Below are positions 43,583 through 56,381 of a stretch of 64,000 nt of DNA, piece by piece. The stretch spans positions 6,546,001 to 6,610,000 of the forward strand of contig NZ_JAPEPO010000001.1 in the NCBI RefSeq assembly GCF_026340095.1. Direction: 5' to 3'. The stretch comes from Streptomyces sp. NBC_01446 (GTDB taxonomy: Bacteria; Actinomycetota; Actinomycetes; Streptomycetales; Streptomycetaceae). The position numbers were made by a program, and so were the translations under genes. Positions within the stretch are counted from its first letter, which is position 1; each line of letters begins with the position of its first letter. The notes below the pieces were generated by a model, which was not told the origin of the DNA, searched no databases, and saw only the letters and a list, made by a program, of their open reading frames with translations.

Positions 43583-43821
43583 TGAACACTATCGGTCGTT
43601 GCCGACCTCGTGCGAATACGCGAGGAGCCTATATTTCGCCCCGTTTGGCTCGACGCCCCGGTTCGGAACGCACCCGCACACACCCGCGCCCCGCGCCACA
43701 TGGCCGTTCCGGCCAGTGGACGCCTCCGCGCGGAAACCACCGGCCCGGCTACCCTGACCGGGTGCGCCTCCTTCATGGGAGCCGCAAAGCCGACAGCCGT
43801 CGCACCTCAGGGAGCACTTTC

Positions 43822-47343
<3,522 letters not shown>

Positions 47344-47419
47344 CGCGGTGCGGAGGCCGCCCGCGAGATGTCGGCGCGCGCATTGATCCGCAGAAGTCGT
47401 ACACTGGTCGGTCCAGTGC

Positions 47420-47458
47420 AGGCCGGCTGCCTTCCTGTCAAAAGGAGGCGGCCGGCCT
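47420..47458 (+). terminator. Terminator after metH
   Basis: An imperfect stem (AGGCCGGCTGCCTT against AAGGAGGCGGCCGGCCT) 77 bases after the stop. Confidence 0.65.
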
Positions 47459-47485
47459 TCTCGTCCCTCACGGAGGTGTGCCCGG

Positions 47486-48181
47486 ATGACCAGTACGGTC
47501 CCCGCTCTCGGTACCCGAACGGCCGAAGGCTCCGCCCTGCAGGCCGTGCTCCTCGACATGGACGGCACTCTGGTGGACACCGAAGGCTTCTGGTGGGACG
47601 CCGAGGTCGCCGTCTTCGGCTCCCTGGGGCACGCGCTCGACGAGGCGTGGCGCCATGTCGTCGTCGGCGGCCCCATGACCCGCAGTGCCGGCTTCCTCAT
47701 CGAGGCGACCGGCGCGGACATCACGCTCCCCGAGCTGACCGTGCTGCTCAACGACGGCTTCGAGGAGCGCATCAGCAGCGTCCTGCCGCTCATGCCGGGC
47801 GCCGCGCGGCTCCTTGCCGAACTCGCCGCCCACGAGGTCCCCACGGCCCTCGTGTCCGCCTCGCACCGCCGCATCATCGACCGGGTCCTGACCTCGCTCG
47901 GCCCCGAGCATTTCTCGCTCACGGTCGCAGGTGACGAGGTCGAGCGGACGAAGCCGTACCCCGACCCGTATCTGCTCGCCGCCGCGGGACTGGGTGCGGA
48001 TCCGGCCAGATGCGCCGTCATCGAAGACACCGCCACCGGTGTCGCCGCCGCCGAGGCGGCCGGCTGCCACGTCGTCGCCGTACCCTCCGTGGCCCCCATC
48101 GCACCCGCCTACCGGCGCACCGTCGTCCCCTCGCTCGAACACGTCAACCTCCCTTTTCTACATGGCCTGATGGGCTACTGA
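47486..48181 (+). CDS. HAD-superfamily phosphatase
   Basis: A 231-residue HAD subclass I hydrolase with the nucleophile motif LLDMDGTLVDTEGFWWD, motif II Ser in ALVSASHRR, the Lys in ERTKPYPDPYL and motif IV CAVIEDTATGVAAAEAAG. The helical cap after motif I is typical of beta-phosphoglucomutase/phosphoglycolate phosphatase-like enzymes. It dephosphorylates a small metabolite; the substrate is unknown. GGAGGTG lies upstream of the ATG. Confidence 0.93.
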   Translation: MTSTVPALGTRTAEGSALQAVLLDMDGTLVDTEGFWWDAEVAVFGSLGHALDEAWRHVVVGGPMTRSAGFLIEATGADITLPELTVLLNDGFEERISSVLPLMPGAARLLAELAAHEVPTALVSASHRRIIDRVLTSLGPEHFSLTVAGDEVERTKPYPDPYLLAAAGLGADPARCAVIEDTATGVAAAEAAGCHVVAVPSVAPIAPAYRRTVVPSLEHVNLPFLHGLMGY

Positions 48182-48550
48182 ACCTTCGGTAACACCGCTC
48201 GCGCGTGGCCGAAATGCTGCGCCCATCAACCTAGTTGAGCATGTGACGTTTCCCACTCGACGTGGGGTCGACAGGTATACGGACCTGTGCTGCGACCCCA
48301 CCCCCCATCCCACCCTGAGTGACCTTGTGTCCCGATTGGTCGGACCCTGAGCCGAAGCGACCCCTGTGGGGTTATCGGTGTGTCCGCGCCCGGTTTCGTA
48401 GCGTGATGAAGCCGTGGCTCCGGCCCCTTCGGGACGCTTCGCCGTGCGCATTAATGTCGTGGCGAGAACATCGCCGTAACCCCTCGTGTCCCGTCGACAC
48501 CACCCCCGTTGCCGGGCCCACGGGATCGACAGCTCTGGAGAACTTCGAGC
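48182..48550. other. 369-base intergenic region before the first solute-binding protein gene
   Basis: No gene is supported. It contains a composite stem-loop at 48263-48300 and a small ACCCC-TGT-GGGGT hairpin at 48360-48372. The rest presumably holds the promoter of the solute-binding gene; no clear -10/-35 pair was identified. Confidence 0.6.
48263..48300. terminator. Composite stem-loop after the HAD gene
   Basis: Two stacked perfect stems, TGGGGTCG/CGACCCCA (8 bp) and ACAGGT/ACCTGT (6 bp), with a 4-base one-sided bulge and ATACGG loop. It may end the HAD transcript. Confidence 0.55.
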
Positions 48551-50155
48551 ATGAACCGCAAGACTTTGGTGTTGCCGGCCGTCATAGGCCTGCTCGCGCC
48601 TGTGCTCGCCGCCTGCGGCGGGTCCGACAGCGGGGGCAAGGACGGCAACCCGATTGCCGTCGGTACCACCGACCGGTTCGTTGCCTCGAAGGCGGTCCCG
48701 GCCCCGTTCGACCCCGCGTACGCCTACGACGCGGGCTCCTGGAACGTGCTGCGCCAGACCATCCAGACCCTGATGGCCATGCCGCGCGGCGGCGGCGAGC
48801 CGGTGCCCGAGGCCGCCCAGACCTGCGGCTTCACCGACACCGGCAACGAGCGCTACTCCTGCACCCTGCGCAAGGGTCTCGCGTTCGCCGACGGCACCCC
48901 CGTCACCGCCTCGGACGTGAAGTTCTCCATCGACCGTGTGCTCGGTATCAAGAGCGACAGCGGCTCCTCCGCGCTGCTCTCCAGCGTCGACACGATCGAG
49001 ACCAAGGGCCGCAGCGAGGTCATCTTCCACCTGAAGAGCCCCGACGCCACCTTCCCGTACAAGCTGGCCACACCCACGGCCGGCATCGTCAACCCCGACG
49101 ACTACACGAAGGGGAAGCTGCGCAACGGCTTCGCGGTCGACGGCTCCGGCCCGTACACCCTTGACGCCAAGGTCAAGGACAACACCCTCGTCAAGGCCGT
49201 CTTCACCAAGAACCCCCACTACAAGGGGCAGTTGAAGCCGAAGAACGACAAGGTGGAACTGGTCTCCTTCGCGGACGCCGACGCCATGGGCAAGGCCCTC
49301 GAAAAGGGCGACGTCGACATGATGACGCGCACCATGTCGCCGGAGCAGATCAAGCAGCTCTCGGACAACCCGGGCAAGAACGTCAACCTGGTCGAGATGC
49401 CGGGCATGGAGATCCGTTACCTCGGGTTCGACACCAGCGCCCCGGTGGTCAAGAGCAAGGCCGTCCGGCAGGCCATGGCGCAGGTCGTCGACCGCGGCCA
49501 GCTCACGGCCGACGTCTACGGCACCTCCGCCGAGCCGCTCTACTCGCTCGTGCCCGCCGGCATCACCGGCCACACGAACTCGTTCTTCAACAGGTACAGC
49601 GAGCCGAGCGTCTCCAAGGCCCGCTCGATCCTGTCGCGGGCCAACATCACCACGCCGGTGAAGCTGACCCTGCACTACACGACCGACCACTACGGCCCCG
49701 CCACCAAGCGGGAGTTCGAGGTGCTCAAGAAGCAGCTCAACTCCAGCGGCCTGTTCGACGTCGGCATCAAGGGCGACGCCTGGGACACGTACCGTGCCTC
49801 CGAACTCAAGGGCAAGTACGACGTCTACGGCCTCGGCTGGTTCCCCGACTTCCCCGACGCCGACAACTTCATCGCGCCGTTCCTCGACAAGGACAACTTC
49901 CTCGCGTCCCCGTACGCGAACAGCACGATCCGGGACCAGCTCATCCCCGAGTCCCGTCGTGAGGCCGACCGGCTGACCGCCTCCAAGAGCCTCACCAGCA
50001 TCCAGAACATCGTCGCCGACGACGTACCGGTCCTCCCGCTCTGGCAGGGCAAGCAGTATGTCGCCGCCCGCGACGACATCACCGGAGTCGAGTGGGCGCT
50101 GAGCTCCTCCTCGATCCTTCAGCTCTGGGAGCTCGGCCGCGGCGTGAGCGGCTGA
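48551..50155 (+). CDS. ABC transporter solute-binding lipoprotein, family 5 (peptide type), paralogue 1
   Basis: A 534-residue secreted lipoprotein. The signal ends with the lipobox LAACGG (Cys about residue 22). The body matches SBP_bac_5 oligopeptide/nickel-type binding proteins: LAFADGTPVTASDVKFSIDR, IRYLGFDTSAPVVKSKAVRQ, and a C-terminal IVADDVPVLPLWQGKQYVAA. It should capture a peptide or similar solute outside the membrane. No permease or ATPase genes accompany it. A second, clearly related gene follows 77 bases later, after a hairpin. Confidence 0.92.
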   Translation: MNRKTLVLPAVIGLLAPVLAACGGSDSGGKDGNPIAVGTTDRFVASKAVPAPFDPAYAYDAGSWNVLRQTIQTLMAMPRGGGEPVPEAAQTCGFTDTGNERYSCTLRKGLAFADGTPVTASDVKFSIDRVLGIKSDSGSSALLSSVDTIETKGRSEVIFHLKSPDATFPYKLATPTAGIVNPDDYTKGKLRNGFAVDGSGPYTLDAKVKDNTLVKAVFTKNPHYKGQLKPKNDKVELVSFADADAMGKALEKGDVDMMTRTMSPEQIKQLSDNPGKNVNLVEMPGMEIRYLGFDTSAPVVKSKAVRQAMAQVVDRGQLTADVYGTSAEPLYSLVPAGITGHTNSFFNRYSEPSVSKARSILSRANITTPVKLTLHYTTDHYGPATKREFEVLKKQLNSSGLFDVGIKGDAWDTYRASELKGKYDVYGLGWFPDFPDADNFIAPFLDKDNFLASPYANSTIRDQLIPESRREADRLTASKSLTSIQNIVADDVPVLPLWQGKQYVAARDDITGVEWALSSSSILQLWELGRGVSG

Positions 50156-50164
50156 TCCCCGCGC

Positions 50165-50196
50165 GAGCCGGCCTCCCCTTCCAGGGCGGCCGGCTC
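50165..50196 (+). terminator. Hairpin between the two solute-binding protein genes
   Basis: A perfect 9-bp stem (GAGCCGGCC / GGCCGGCTC) followed by CGCCCGTTTTCC. It may attenuate read-through into paralogue 2. Confidence 0.7.
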
Positions 50197-50232
50197 GCCC
50201 GTTTTCCGCACCACTGACGACAAGGCACGTAC

Positions 50233-51822
50233 GTGAGAATGCGCAACCAGTGGCTGGTCCTGCCCCTCGGGACGGGACTCACCGCGGCCCTGCTGGCCGG
50301 CTGTGGCACCGACCAGGGCGATGCCGCCGGGCAGGGCGGGGCCGTGGTCATGGGAATGTCCGACGACATCCAGGCCACCGATCCGGCGTCCGGCTACGAC
50401 CCGGGGTCGTGGCTGCTGTTCAACAACGTGTTCCAGTCGCTCCTGAGCTTCCCCAAGGGCAGCACGGAGCCGGAACCCGAAGCGGCCAAGGAGTGCTCCT
50501 TCACGGACTCCGGCACCCGCGTCTATTCCTGCACCCTGCGCGACGGACTCACGTTCAGCAACGGCCACAAGCTCACCTCGAAGGACGTCAAGTTCTCCTT
50601 CGACCGCATGATGAACATCGGTGACGACGCCGGCCCGGCGATCATGTTCCCCATGCTCGACAAGGTCGAGACGCCGAACGCCAAGACGGTCGTCTTCAAG
50701 CTGAAGCACGCGGACGCCACCTTCCCCAGCAAGATCGCGTCCGGCGCCGGTTCCATCGTCGACCACGCCGCCTACTCCATGGACGGCCTGCGCACGGACG
50801 GCAAGGCCATCGGCTCCGGCCCCTACAAGCTGGACTCCTTCGACAAGAAGAAGGCCGTCTTCTCGGTCAACCCGGGCTACAAGGGCACCGCGAGGGTCCA
50901 GAACTCCGGCATGACCATCAAGTTCTTCCACGGCGACCAGGCGGGCCTGAAGAAGGCCCTCGTCGGCGGCGACATCGACCTCGCCTACCGCGGACTCGCC
51001 GCCAAGGACATCGCCGGCATCGAGAACTCCACCTCGACGAGCAACACCATGGACGTCGTCGAGGGCACCAGCGCCGAGGTCCAGCACCTGGTCTTCAACA
51101 TGAAGGACCCCGTCGCGGGACGCCTGTCCGTCCGCAAGGCCATGGCGTACCTGATCGACCGGGACGCCCTGGTCGACGAGGTCTACCAGGACACCGCCAC
51201 CCCGCTGTACTCGATCATCCCGGCGGGCATCAGCGGCCACAACACCGCCTTCTTCGACACCTACGGCGCGCACCCCTCGCCCGACAAGGCCCGCGCCGCG
51301 CTGCGCGCCGACGGCATCACCGGCAAGGTGAAGATCACCCTCTGGTCCACGCCCTCGCGCTACGGCCCCGCCACCGACCAGGAACTGACGGCCATCGCCA
51401 AGCAGCTCAACGCGAGCGGCCTGTTCGACGCCGACATGAAGTCCATCGAGTACGGCCAGTACGAGAAGGACATCAAGACCGGCAAGTACGGCGTGTACGT
51501 GAAGGGCTGGGTCCCGGACTACCCGGACCCCGACAACTTCACCCAGCCGTTCTTCGGCGCCGGCAACGTCCTCGGGAACAACTACACCAACAGCACCATC
51601 ACCGGGAAGATCATCCCGGAGACCGGGGCACAGAGCGACCGCGCCTCCACCGACCGGGACTTCGAGCAGCTCCAGAACATCGTCGCCGACCAGCTACCGG
51701 TCCTGCCCGTCTGGCAGGCCAAGCAGTACGCCGTCGTCCGCGACAGCGTCTACGGCCTGGAGTCCTGCCTCGACGCCTCGACCGTCTTCCGCTTCTGGGA
51801 GATCAGCAAGGGCACCGCGTAA
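50233..51822 (+). CDS. ABC transporter solute-binding lipoprotein, family 5, paralogue 2
   Basis: A 529-residue lipoprotein starting with GTG (AAGG seven bases upstream); ATG at 50239 is an alternative. The lipobox is LLAGCG. It shares many blocks with paralogue 1: LTFSNGHKLTSKDVKFSFDR, KAMAYLIDRDALVDEVYQD, and IVADQLPVLPVWQAKQYAVV. Both end in a short FWE/LWE-containing tail. The pair looks like a tandem duplication with later divergence. Likely role is uptake or sensing of peptides, possibly using a permease encoded elsewhere. Confidence 0.92.
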   Translation: MRMRNQWLVLPLGTGLTAALLAGCGTDQGDAAGQGGAVVMGMSDDIQATDPASGYDPGSWLLFNNVFQSLLSFPKGSTEPEPEAAKECSFTDSGTRVYSCTLRDGLTFSNGHKLTSKDVKFSFDRMMNIGDDAGPAIMFPMLDKVETPNAKTVVFKLKHADATFPSKIASGAGSIVDHAAYSMDGLRTDGKAIGSGPYKLDSFDKKKAVFSVNPGYKGTARVQNSGMTIKFFHGDQAGLKKALVGGDIDLAYRGLAAKDIAGIENSTSTSNTMDVVEGTSAEVQHLVFNMKDPVAGRLSVRKAMAYLIDRDALVDEVYQDTATPLYSIIPAGISGHNTAFFDTYGAHPSPDKARAALRADGITGKVKITLWSTPSRYGPATDQELTAIAKQLNASGLFDADMKSIEYGQYEKDIKTGKYGVYVKGWVPDYPDPDNFTQPFFGAGNVLGNNYTNSTITGKIIPETGAQSDRASTDRDFEQLQNIVADQLPVLPVWQAKQYAVVRDSVYGLESCLDASTVFRFWEISKGTA

Positions 51823-51824
51823 CC

Positions 51825-51873
51825 AACAGGCCGGTGGCCGCCTCCCTTCGCGGGAGGCGGCCACCGGCCTGTT
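51825..51873. terminator. Terminator with 22-bp perfect stem
   Basis: Arms 51825-51846 and 51852-51873 pair perfectly around a 5-base TTCGC loop, just after the stop at 51822. The convergent response regulator gene ends at 51906. Confidence 0.93.
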
Positions 51874-51905
51874 CTCTCAGACGCCGCTGTTCTCGCTGAA
51901 GCCTT

Positions 51906-52577
51906 CTACTGGGCGCCGGGACGCACCAGACCGCTCTCGTACGCGTACACGGCAGCCTGCACGCGGTCGCGCAGCCCCAGCTTCGTCAGCACATGGCCGA
52001 CATGGGTCTTCACCGTCGTCTCGCTGACGAACAGATCCGCCGCGATCTCCGCGTTCGACAGGCCGCGTGCCACGAGCTTCAGGACCTCGACCTCACGCTC
52101 GGTCAGCGTGTGCAGGGTGTCGGGCACCGGGTCGTCGCCCGACGGGAGATGGTCCGCGTACTTGTCGAGGAGCCGGCGCGTGATGCTCGGCGCGAGCATC
52201 GCCTCGCCCGCCGCGACCACTCGGATCGCCTGCACCAGCTCGTTGGCCGGGGCGTCCTTCAGGAGGAAGCCGCTGGCGCCGGCGCGCAGCGCCTCCACCA
52301 CGTACTCGTCGAGGTCGAACGTCGTCAGGACGAGCACCTTCGCCGGACCGTCCCGGCCGGGACCGGTGATCTGCCGGGTCGCCTCGACACCGTCCATCCG
52401 CGGCATACGGATGTCCATCAACACCACATCGGGCTGCAGGGCCCGGACCTGGTCGAGCGCCTGCAGGCCGTCTCCGGCCTCGCCGACGACCGCGATGTCC
52501 TGCTCGGCCTCCAGAATCATCCGGAACCCGGTACGGAGCAGCGGCTGGTCGTCGACCAGTAGGACGCGGATCGCCAC
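51906..52577 (-). CDS. NarL/LuxR-family response regulator
   Basis: A 223-residue two-domain regulator. The receiver has RVLLVDDQPLLR, the phospho-accepting Asp in VVLMDIRMP, Thr in VLVLTTFD and the Lys in FLLKDAP. The C-terminal LuxR helix-turn-helix is LTEREVEVLKLVARGLSNAE and VSETTVKTHVGHVL. It starts with GTG after GAAGGAGAG. No histidine kinase gene is adjacent on either side, so it is an orphan here. Its targets are unknown; the convergent solute-binding genes are possible. Confidence 0.93.
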   Translation of the reverse strand: MAIRVLLVDDQPLLRTGFRMILEAEQDIAVVGEAGDGLQALDQVRALQPDVVLMDIRMPRMDGVEATRQITGPGRDGPAKVLVLTTFDLDEYVVEALRAGASGFLLKDAPANELVQAIRVVAAGEAMLAPSITRRLLDKYADHLPSGDDPVPDTLHTLTEREVEVLKLVARGLSNAEIAADLFVSETTVKTHVGHVLTKLGLRDRVQAAVYAYESGLVRPGAQ

Positions 52578-52615
52578 GTAACTCTCCTTCGGTAGTCCGG
52601 GCCCATTCTGCCCTG

Positions 52616-53473
52616 CTAGCCGGCGTCCGACCCGGACGCCCTGATCTGAAGGGGATACGGCGGGGGAGTCCCACCGAACTCCGGACAAACCGCCTGATGG
52701 TCGCACCAACCGCACAGCTTCGTCGGGCGCGGCCGCCACTCGCCCGTCTCCGTGGCCAGCTGGATCGCGTCCCACAGCGCGTGCAGCTTGCGCTCCACCT
52801 GCTCCAGGTCCGCCACCACCGGGTCGTACGTCAGCACGTCACCGCTGCCCAGATAGACCAGCTGGAGCCGCCGCGGCACGACCCCCTTCAGACGCCACAC
52901 CACCAGCGCGTAGAACTTCATCTGGAAGAGGGCGCCCTCCGCGTACTCGGGGCGCGGGGCCTTGCCCGTCTTGTAGTCGACGATCCGGACCTCGCCCGTC
53001 GGCGCCACGTCGACCCGGTCGATGATGCCGCGCAGCTTCAGGCCCGAGTCCAGCTGGGCCTCGACGAACAGCTCCCGCTCGGCGGGCTCCAGACGCGTCG
53101 GGTCCTCGAGCGTGAACCAGCGCTCGACGAGCTGCTCGGCCTCGCCGAGCCAGCGCGCCATCCGCTCACCCTCGCCGTCGTCCGCGAACAGCTCGGCCAG
53201 CTCAGGCTTCACTTCGCGCAGCCGGTCCCACTGGCCGGGAATGAGCGCCTTGGCCCGCGGGGCCGTCCGCTCTCCCGCCGGAGCGTCGAACAGTCTCTCC
53301 AGCACGGCGTGCACCAGCGTGCCGCGGGTCGCCGCCTCGCTCGGCTTCTCGGGCAGCTTGTCGATCACCCGGAATCGGTAGAGCAACGGGCACTGCATGA
53401 AGTCGCTCGCGCGCGACGGCGAGAGCGACGCAGGGCGAGCCGCCGCGGCGGCCCCTTCGGTGCTGGTTTCCAT
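52616..53473 (-). CDS. RecB-family / Cas4-like PD-(D/E)XK nuclease with Fe-S cluster
   Basis: A 285-residue nuclease. Core motifs: LSPSRASDFMQCPLLYRFR (with an Fe-S Cys), RGTLVHAVLERLF with the His, GIIDRVD (acidic residue) and VRIVDYKTGKAP (Asp and Lys of the active site). Three more Cys in CGWCDHQAVC complete a probable [4Fe-4S] site, as in AddB and Cas4. No CRISPR or AddA gene is nearby; it likely acts on DNA ends in repair. The ATG at 53473 is preferred to an extension to 53635, which is unlike the family. Confidence 0.9.
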   Translation of the reverse strand: METSTEGAAAAARPASLSPSRASDFMQCPLLYRFRVIDKLPEKPSEAATRGTLVHAVLERLFDAPAGERTAPRAKALIPGQWDRLREVKPELAELFADDGEGERMARWLGEAEQLVERWFTLEDPTRLEPAERELFVEAQLDSGLKLRGIIDRVDVAPTGEVRIVDYKTGKAPRPEYAEGALFQMKFYALVVWRLKGVVPRRLQLVYLGSGDVLTYDPVVADLEQVERKLHALWDAIQLATETGEWRPRPTKLCGWCDHQAVCPEFGGTPPPYPLQIRASGSDAG

Positions 53474-53679
53474 GACGACAGACCTTACGGGCCGCCACTG
53501 ACAGTCAGGTACGAACGCGTCACGGGCGTCCTGGGAAGCGGGGCACGGCGCCGCCGCAGGGGAGTCGACGAGGGCCGCGCCACACCGGACGCATACCATC
53601 GACGGCAGACCCCCTCGCCCTGCATGATCGTGCAACGGCAGGAGCGAGGGATTTCCAACGAGGGGACCGAGGGATCACC

Positions 53680-55194
53680 GTGGACGAGAGCGGCCGGCCG
53701 CAGCCCGGCAGCGGCACGACGGACGACCATCAGGCCGCCCGCCCCACGCCCCCACCACCCGCGAGCGCGAACGGCGCGGCCCGCGCGAACTCCGTCCCGC
53801 ACACGCCCCGGGACCCGGAAGAGCCGCCGCACAAGGAGCACCCCGAGGACGCCACCCCGGCCGACGAGGGCGACACCCCGGACACTGCCCCGGACACCGC
53901 CCCCGGCCCGGACCCGTTCACCAAGCAGCCCCCGGCCGGCGGCGATGACACGGCCCCGCCCGCTCAGGACCCCGTGTCCCAGGGCGACTCCCCGCCCACC
54001 CGCACCCCCGCGACAAGCGGCCGCCGTCCCACCAAGGCTCCCGAGCCCCGTGGCGGACTCCTCATGGGGCGCCCCTTCGGCGTCCCCGTCTACGTCGCGC
54101 CCAGCTGGTTCCTCGTCGCCGCCCTCATCACCTGGGTCTTCGGCGGACAACTCGACCACGTCCTGCCCGGACTCGGCGCGGTCCGCTATCTGGTCTCGCT
54201 CTTCTTCGCGGTCGCGTTCTACGCCTCCGTACTCGTCCACGAACTCGCGCACACCGTCGCCGCGCTCCGCTTCAAGCTGCCGGTGCGCCGCATCCAGCTC
54301 CAGTTCTTCGGTGGCGTTTCCGAGATCGAGAAGGAATCCGAGACGCCGGGACGCGAGTTCGTACTCGCCTTCGTCGGACCGCTGCTCTCCCTCGTCCTGG
54401 CCGGCGTCTTCTACCTCGGCATGCTCGCCGTGGAACCCGGCACCGTGCCCGGCGTCCTGCTCGCGGGACTGATGATCTCCAACCTCATCGTCGCCGCGTT
54501 CAACCTGCTGCCCGGCCTGCCCCTCGACGGCGGCCGCATGCTCCGCGCCATCGTCTGGAAGATCACCGGCAAGCCCATGAGCGGCACCATCGCCGCCGCC
54601 TGGGTCGGCCGGGCCCTCGCGATCACCGTCCTCATCGGACTCCCGCTGCTCACCCAGTCCGGCGCCCTCGGCGAAGGCGCCGCTGACGTCAGCGGCATGG
54701 ACACCGTCACCGACGCCCTGCTGGCCGCCATCCTCGCCGCGATCATCTGGACAGGCGCCGGCAACAGCCTCCGCATGGCCCGCCTGCGCGAACACCTCCC
54801 GGAGCTGCGCGCCCGCACCCTGACCCGCCGCGCCGTCCCCGTGGAGAGCGCCACCCCGCTGTCCGAGGCCCTGCGCCGCGCCAACGAGGCGGGCGCCCGC
54901 GCCCTCGTCATCGTCGACGCCGACGGGGAACCCAGGTCCCTCGTGCGCGAGGCCGCCATCGTCGGCGTACCGGAACACCGCCGCCCCTGGGTCGCCGTCA
55001 GCGGCCTCGCCCATGACCTCACCGACGGCATGCGCGTCTCCGCGGAACTCGCCGGCGAGGAGCTCCTCGACACCCTCCGCGCCACCCCCGCCACCGAGTA
55101 CCTCGTCGTCGAGGAGAGCGGAGCCATCTACGGCGTCCTGTCCGCCGCCGACGTGGAGCGCGCCTTCGTCAAGGCCATGGCCCGCCCCTCCTGA
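53680..55194 (+). CDS. Site-2 protease family protein (M50) with CBS domains
   Basis: A 504-residue membrane metalloprotease. The first 125 residues are Pro/Asp/Thr-rich and disordered. Several membrane helices follow with the zinc motif LVHELAHTVAA (HExxH) and the third ligand in NLLPGLPLDGGRML. A pair of C-terminal CBS motifs (TPLSEALRRANEAGARALVI and AEYLVVEESGAIYGVLS-like) may sense nucleotides. It resembles mycobacterial Rip3-type proteases that cut membrane proteins. It starts with GTG after GAGGGA. Confidence 0.92.
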   Translation: MDESGRPQPGSGTTDDHQAARPTPPPPASANGAARANSVPHTPRDPEEPPHKEHPEDATPADEGDTPDTAPDTAPGPDPFTKQPPAGGDDTAPPAQDPVSQGDSPPTRTPATSGRRPTKAPEPRGGLLMGRPFGVPVYVAPSWFLVAALITWVFGGQLDHVLPGLGAVRYLVSLFFAVAFYASVLVHELAHTVAALRFKLPVRRIQLQFFGGVSEIEKESETPGREFVLAFVGPLLSLVLAGVFYLGMLAVEPGTVPGVLLAGLMISNLIVAAFNLLPGLPLDGGRMLRAIVWKITGKPMSGTIAAAWVGRALAITVLIGLPLLTQSGALGEGAADVSGMDTVTDALLAAILAAIIWTGAGNSLRMARLREHLPELRARTLTRRAVPVESATPLSEALRRANEAGARALVIVDADGEPRSLVREAAIVGVPEHRRPWVAVSGLAHDLTDGMRVSAELAGEELLDTLRATPATEYLVVEESGAIYGVLSAADVERAFVKAMARPS

Positions 55195-55256
55195 CCGGGC
55201 CCGCACTCCCTGCGCCCCTGGTCCGCGGGCCCTCCGCGGACCGGTAGGCTGGTCAC

Positions 55257-56162
55257 ATGTCCGAACCGACCGGTGCCGCCCGCCGACGCGGGCCCTTCAA
55301 GGTCGGGGACCAGGTACAGCTGACCGACCCCAAGGGCCGCCACTACACGTTCACGCTCGAGGCCGGGAAGAACTTTCACACCCACAAGGGTTCCTTCCCC
55401 CACGACGAGCTGATCGGCGCTCCCGAGGGCAGCGTTGTCCGCACCACCGGAAACGTCGCCTACCTCGCGCTGCGCCCCCTGCTCCCCGACTACGTCCTGT
55501 CCATGCCCCGCGGCGCCGCCGTGGTCTACCCCAAGGACGCGGGGCAGATCCTGGCCTTCGCCGACATCTTCCCCGGCGCACGCGTCGTCGAGGCAGGCGT
55601 CGGCTCCGGCTCGCTGAGCAGCTTCCTGCTGCGCGCCATCGGCGACGAGGGCATGCTGCACTCCTACGAGCGCCGCGAGGACTTCGCCGAGATCGCCACG
55701 CAGAACGTGGAGCGCTACTTCGGTGGCCCCCACCCCGCGTGGCAGCTCACCGTCGGCGACCTCCAGGACAACCTGAGCGACGCCGACGTGGACCGCGTCA
55801 TCCTCGACATGCTCGCCCCCTGGGAGTGCCTCGAGGTCGTCTCCAAGGCACTCGTCCCCGGCGGCATCCTCTGCTGCTACGTCGCCACCACGACCCAGCT
55901 CGCGCGGACCGTCGAGTCCATCCGCGAGATCGGCTGCTTCAACGAGCCGACGTCCTGGGAGTCGATGATCCGTAACTGGCACGTCGAGGGCCTGGCCGTC
56001 CGCCCGGACCACCGCATGATCGGCCACACCGGCTTCCTCCTCACCGCCCGCCGCCTCGCGGACGGCGTCGAGCCGCCCATGCGCCGCCGCCGCCCCGCCA
56101 AGGGCGCGTACGGCGAGGACTACTCGGGCCCGAACGCGGACGGCGGCAACGCCGGGCGCTGA
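55257..56162 (+). CDS. trmI: tRNA (adenine-N1)-methyltransferase TrmI
   Basis: A 301-residue class I methyltransferase that forms m1A58 in the tRNA T-loop. An N-terminal barrel precedes the AdoMet-binding VVEAGVGSGSLSSFLL; the catalytic region is VILDMLAPWE. A basic C-terminal tail follows. It lies upstream of the Pup-proteasome genes, as in other actinobacteria. The stop is followed by a long perfect hairpin. Confidence 0.95.
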   Translation: MSEPTGAARRRGPFKVGDQVQLTDPKGRHYTFTLEAGKNFHTHKGSFPHDELIGAPEGSVVRTTGNVAYLALRPLLPDYVLSMPRGAAVVYPKDAGQILAFADIFPGARVVEAGVGSGSLSSFLLRAIGDEGMLHSYERREDFAEIATQNVERYFGGPHPAWQLTVGDLQDNLSDADVDRVILDMLAPWECLEVVSKALVPGGILCCYVATTTQLARTVESIREIGCFNEPTSWESMIRNWHVEGLAVRPDHRMIGHTGFLLTARRLADGVEPPMRRRRPAKGAYGEDYSGPNADGGNAGR

Positions 56163-56186
56163 CCCGGACACCCGACACAACGCACA

Positions 56187-56236
56187 GGCGCCGCCGTCGA
56201 GTTCCCCGCATATCGGGGGAACTCGACGGCGGCGCC
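56187..56236 (+). terminator. Terminator after trmI, 21-bp perfect stem
   Basis: Arms 56187-56207 and 56216-56236 pair perfectly, 8-base loop, 25 bases after the stop. Confidence 0.92.
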
Positions 56237-56381
56237 CGTTCGTTGAGGAGTGGCGCGCACGATACGGCAAGGACACGTGAGGAAGCTGAGAATCAGCGGA
56301 CCCTGACGTTCCCCCACGGTGTGAGGTATGGCACGATGCTGGCCACCCCCACCGGCACAGCCCTCACAGGAGACACTCCTA

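Noticed and set aside
43534..43821. Cobalamin riboswitch before metH
   Set aside because: No B12-box or core consensus was recognised; reported only as an unassigned foldable leader.
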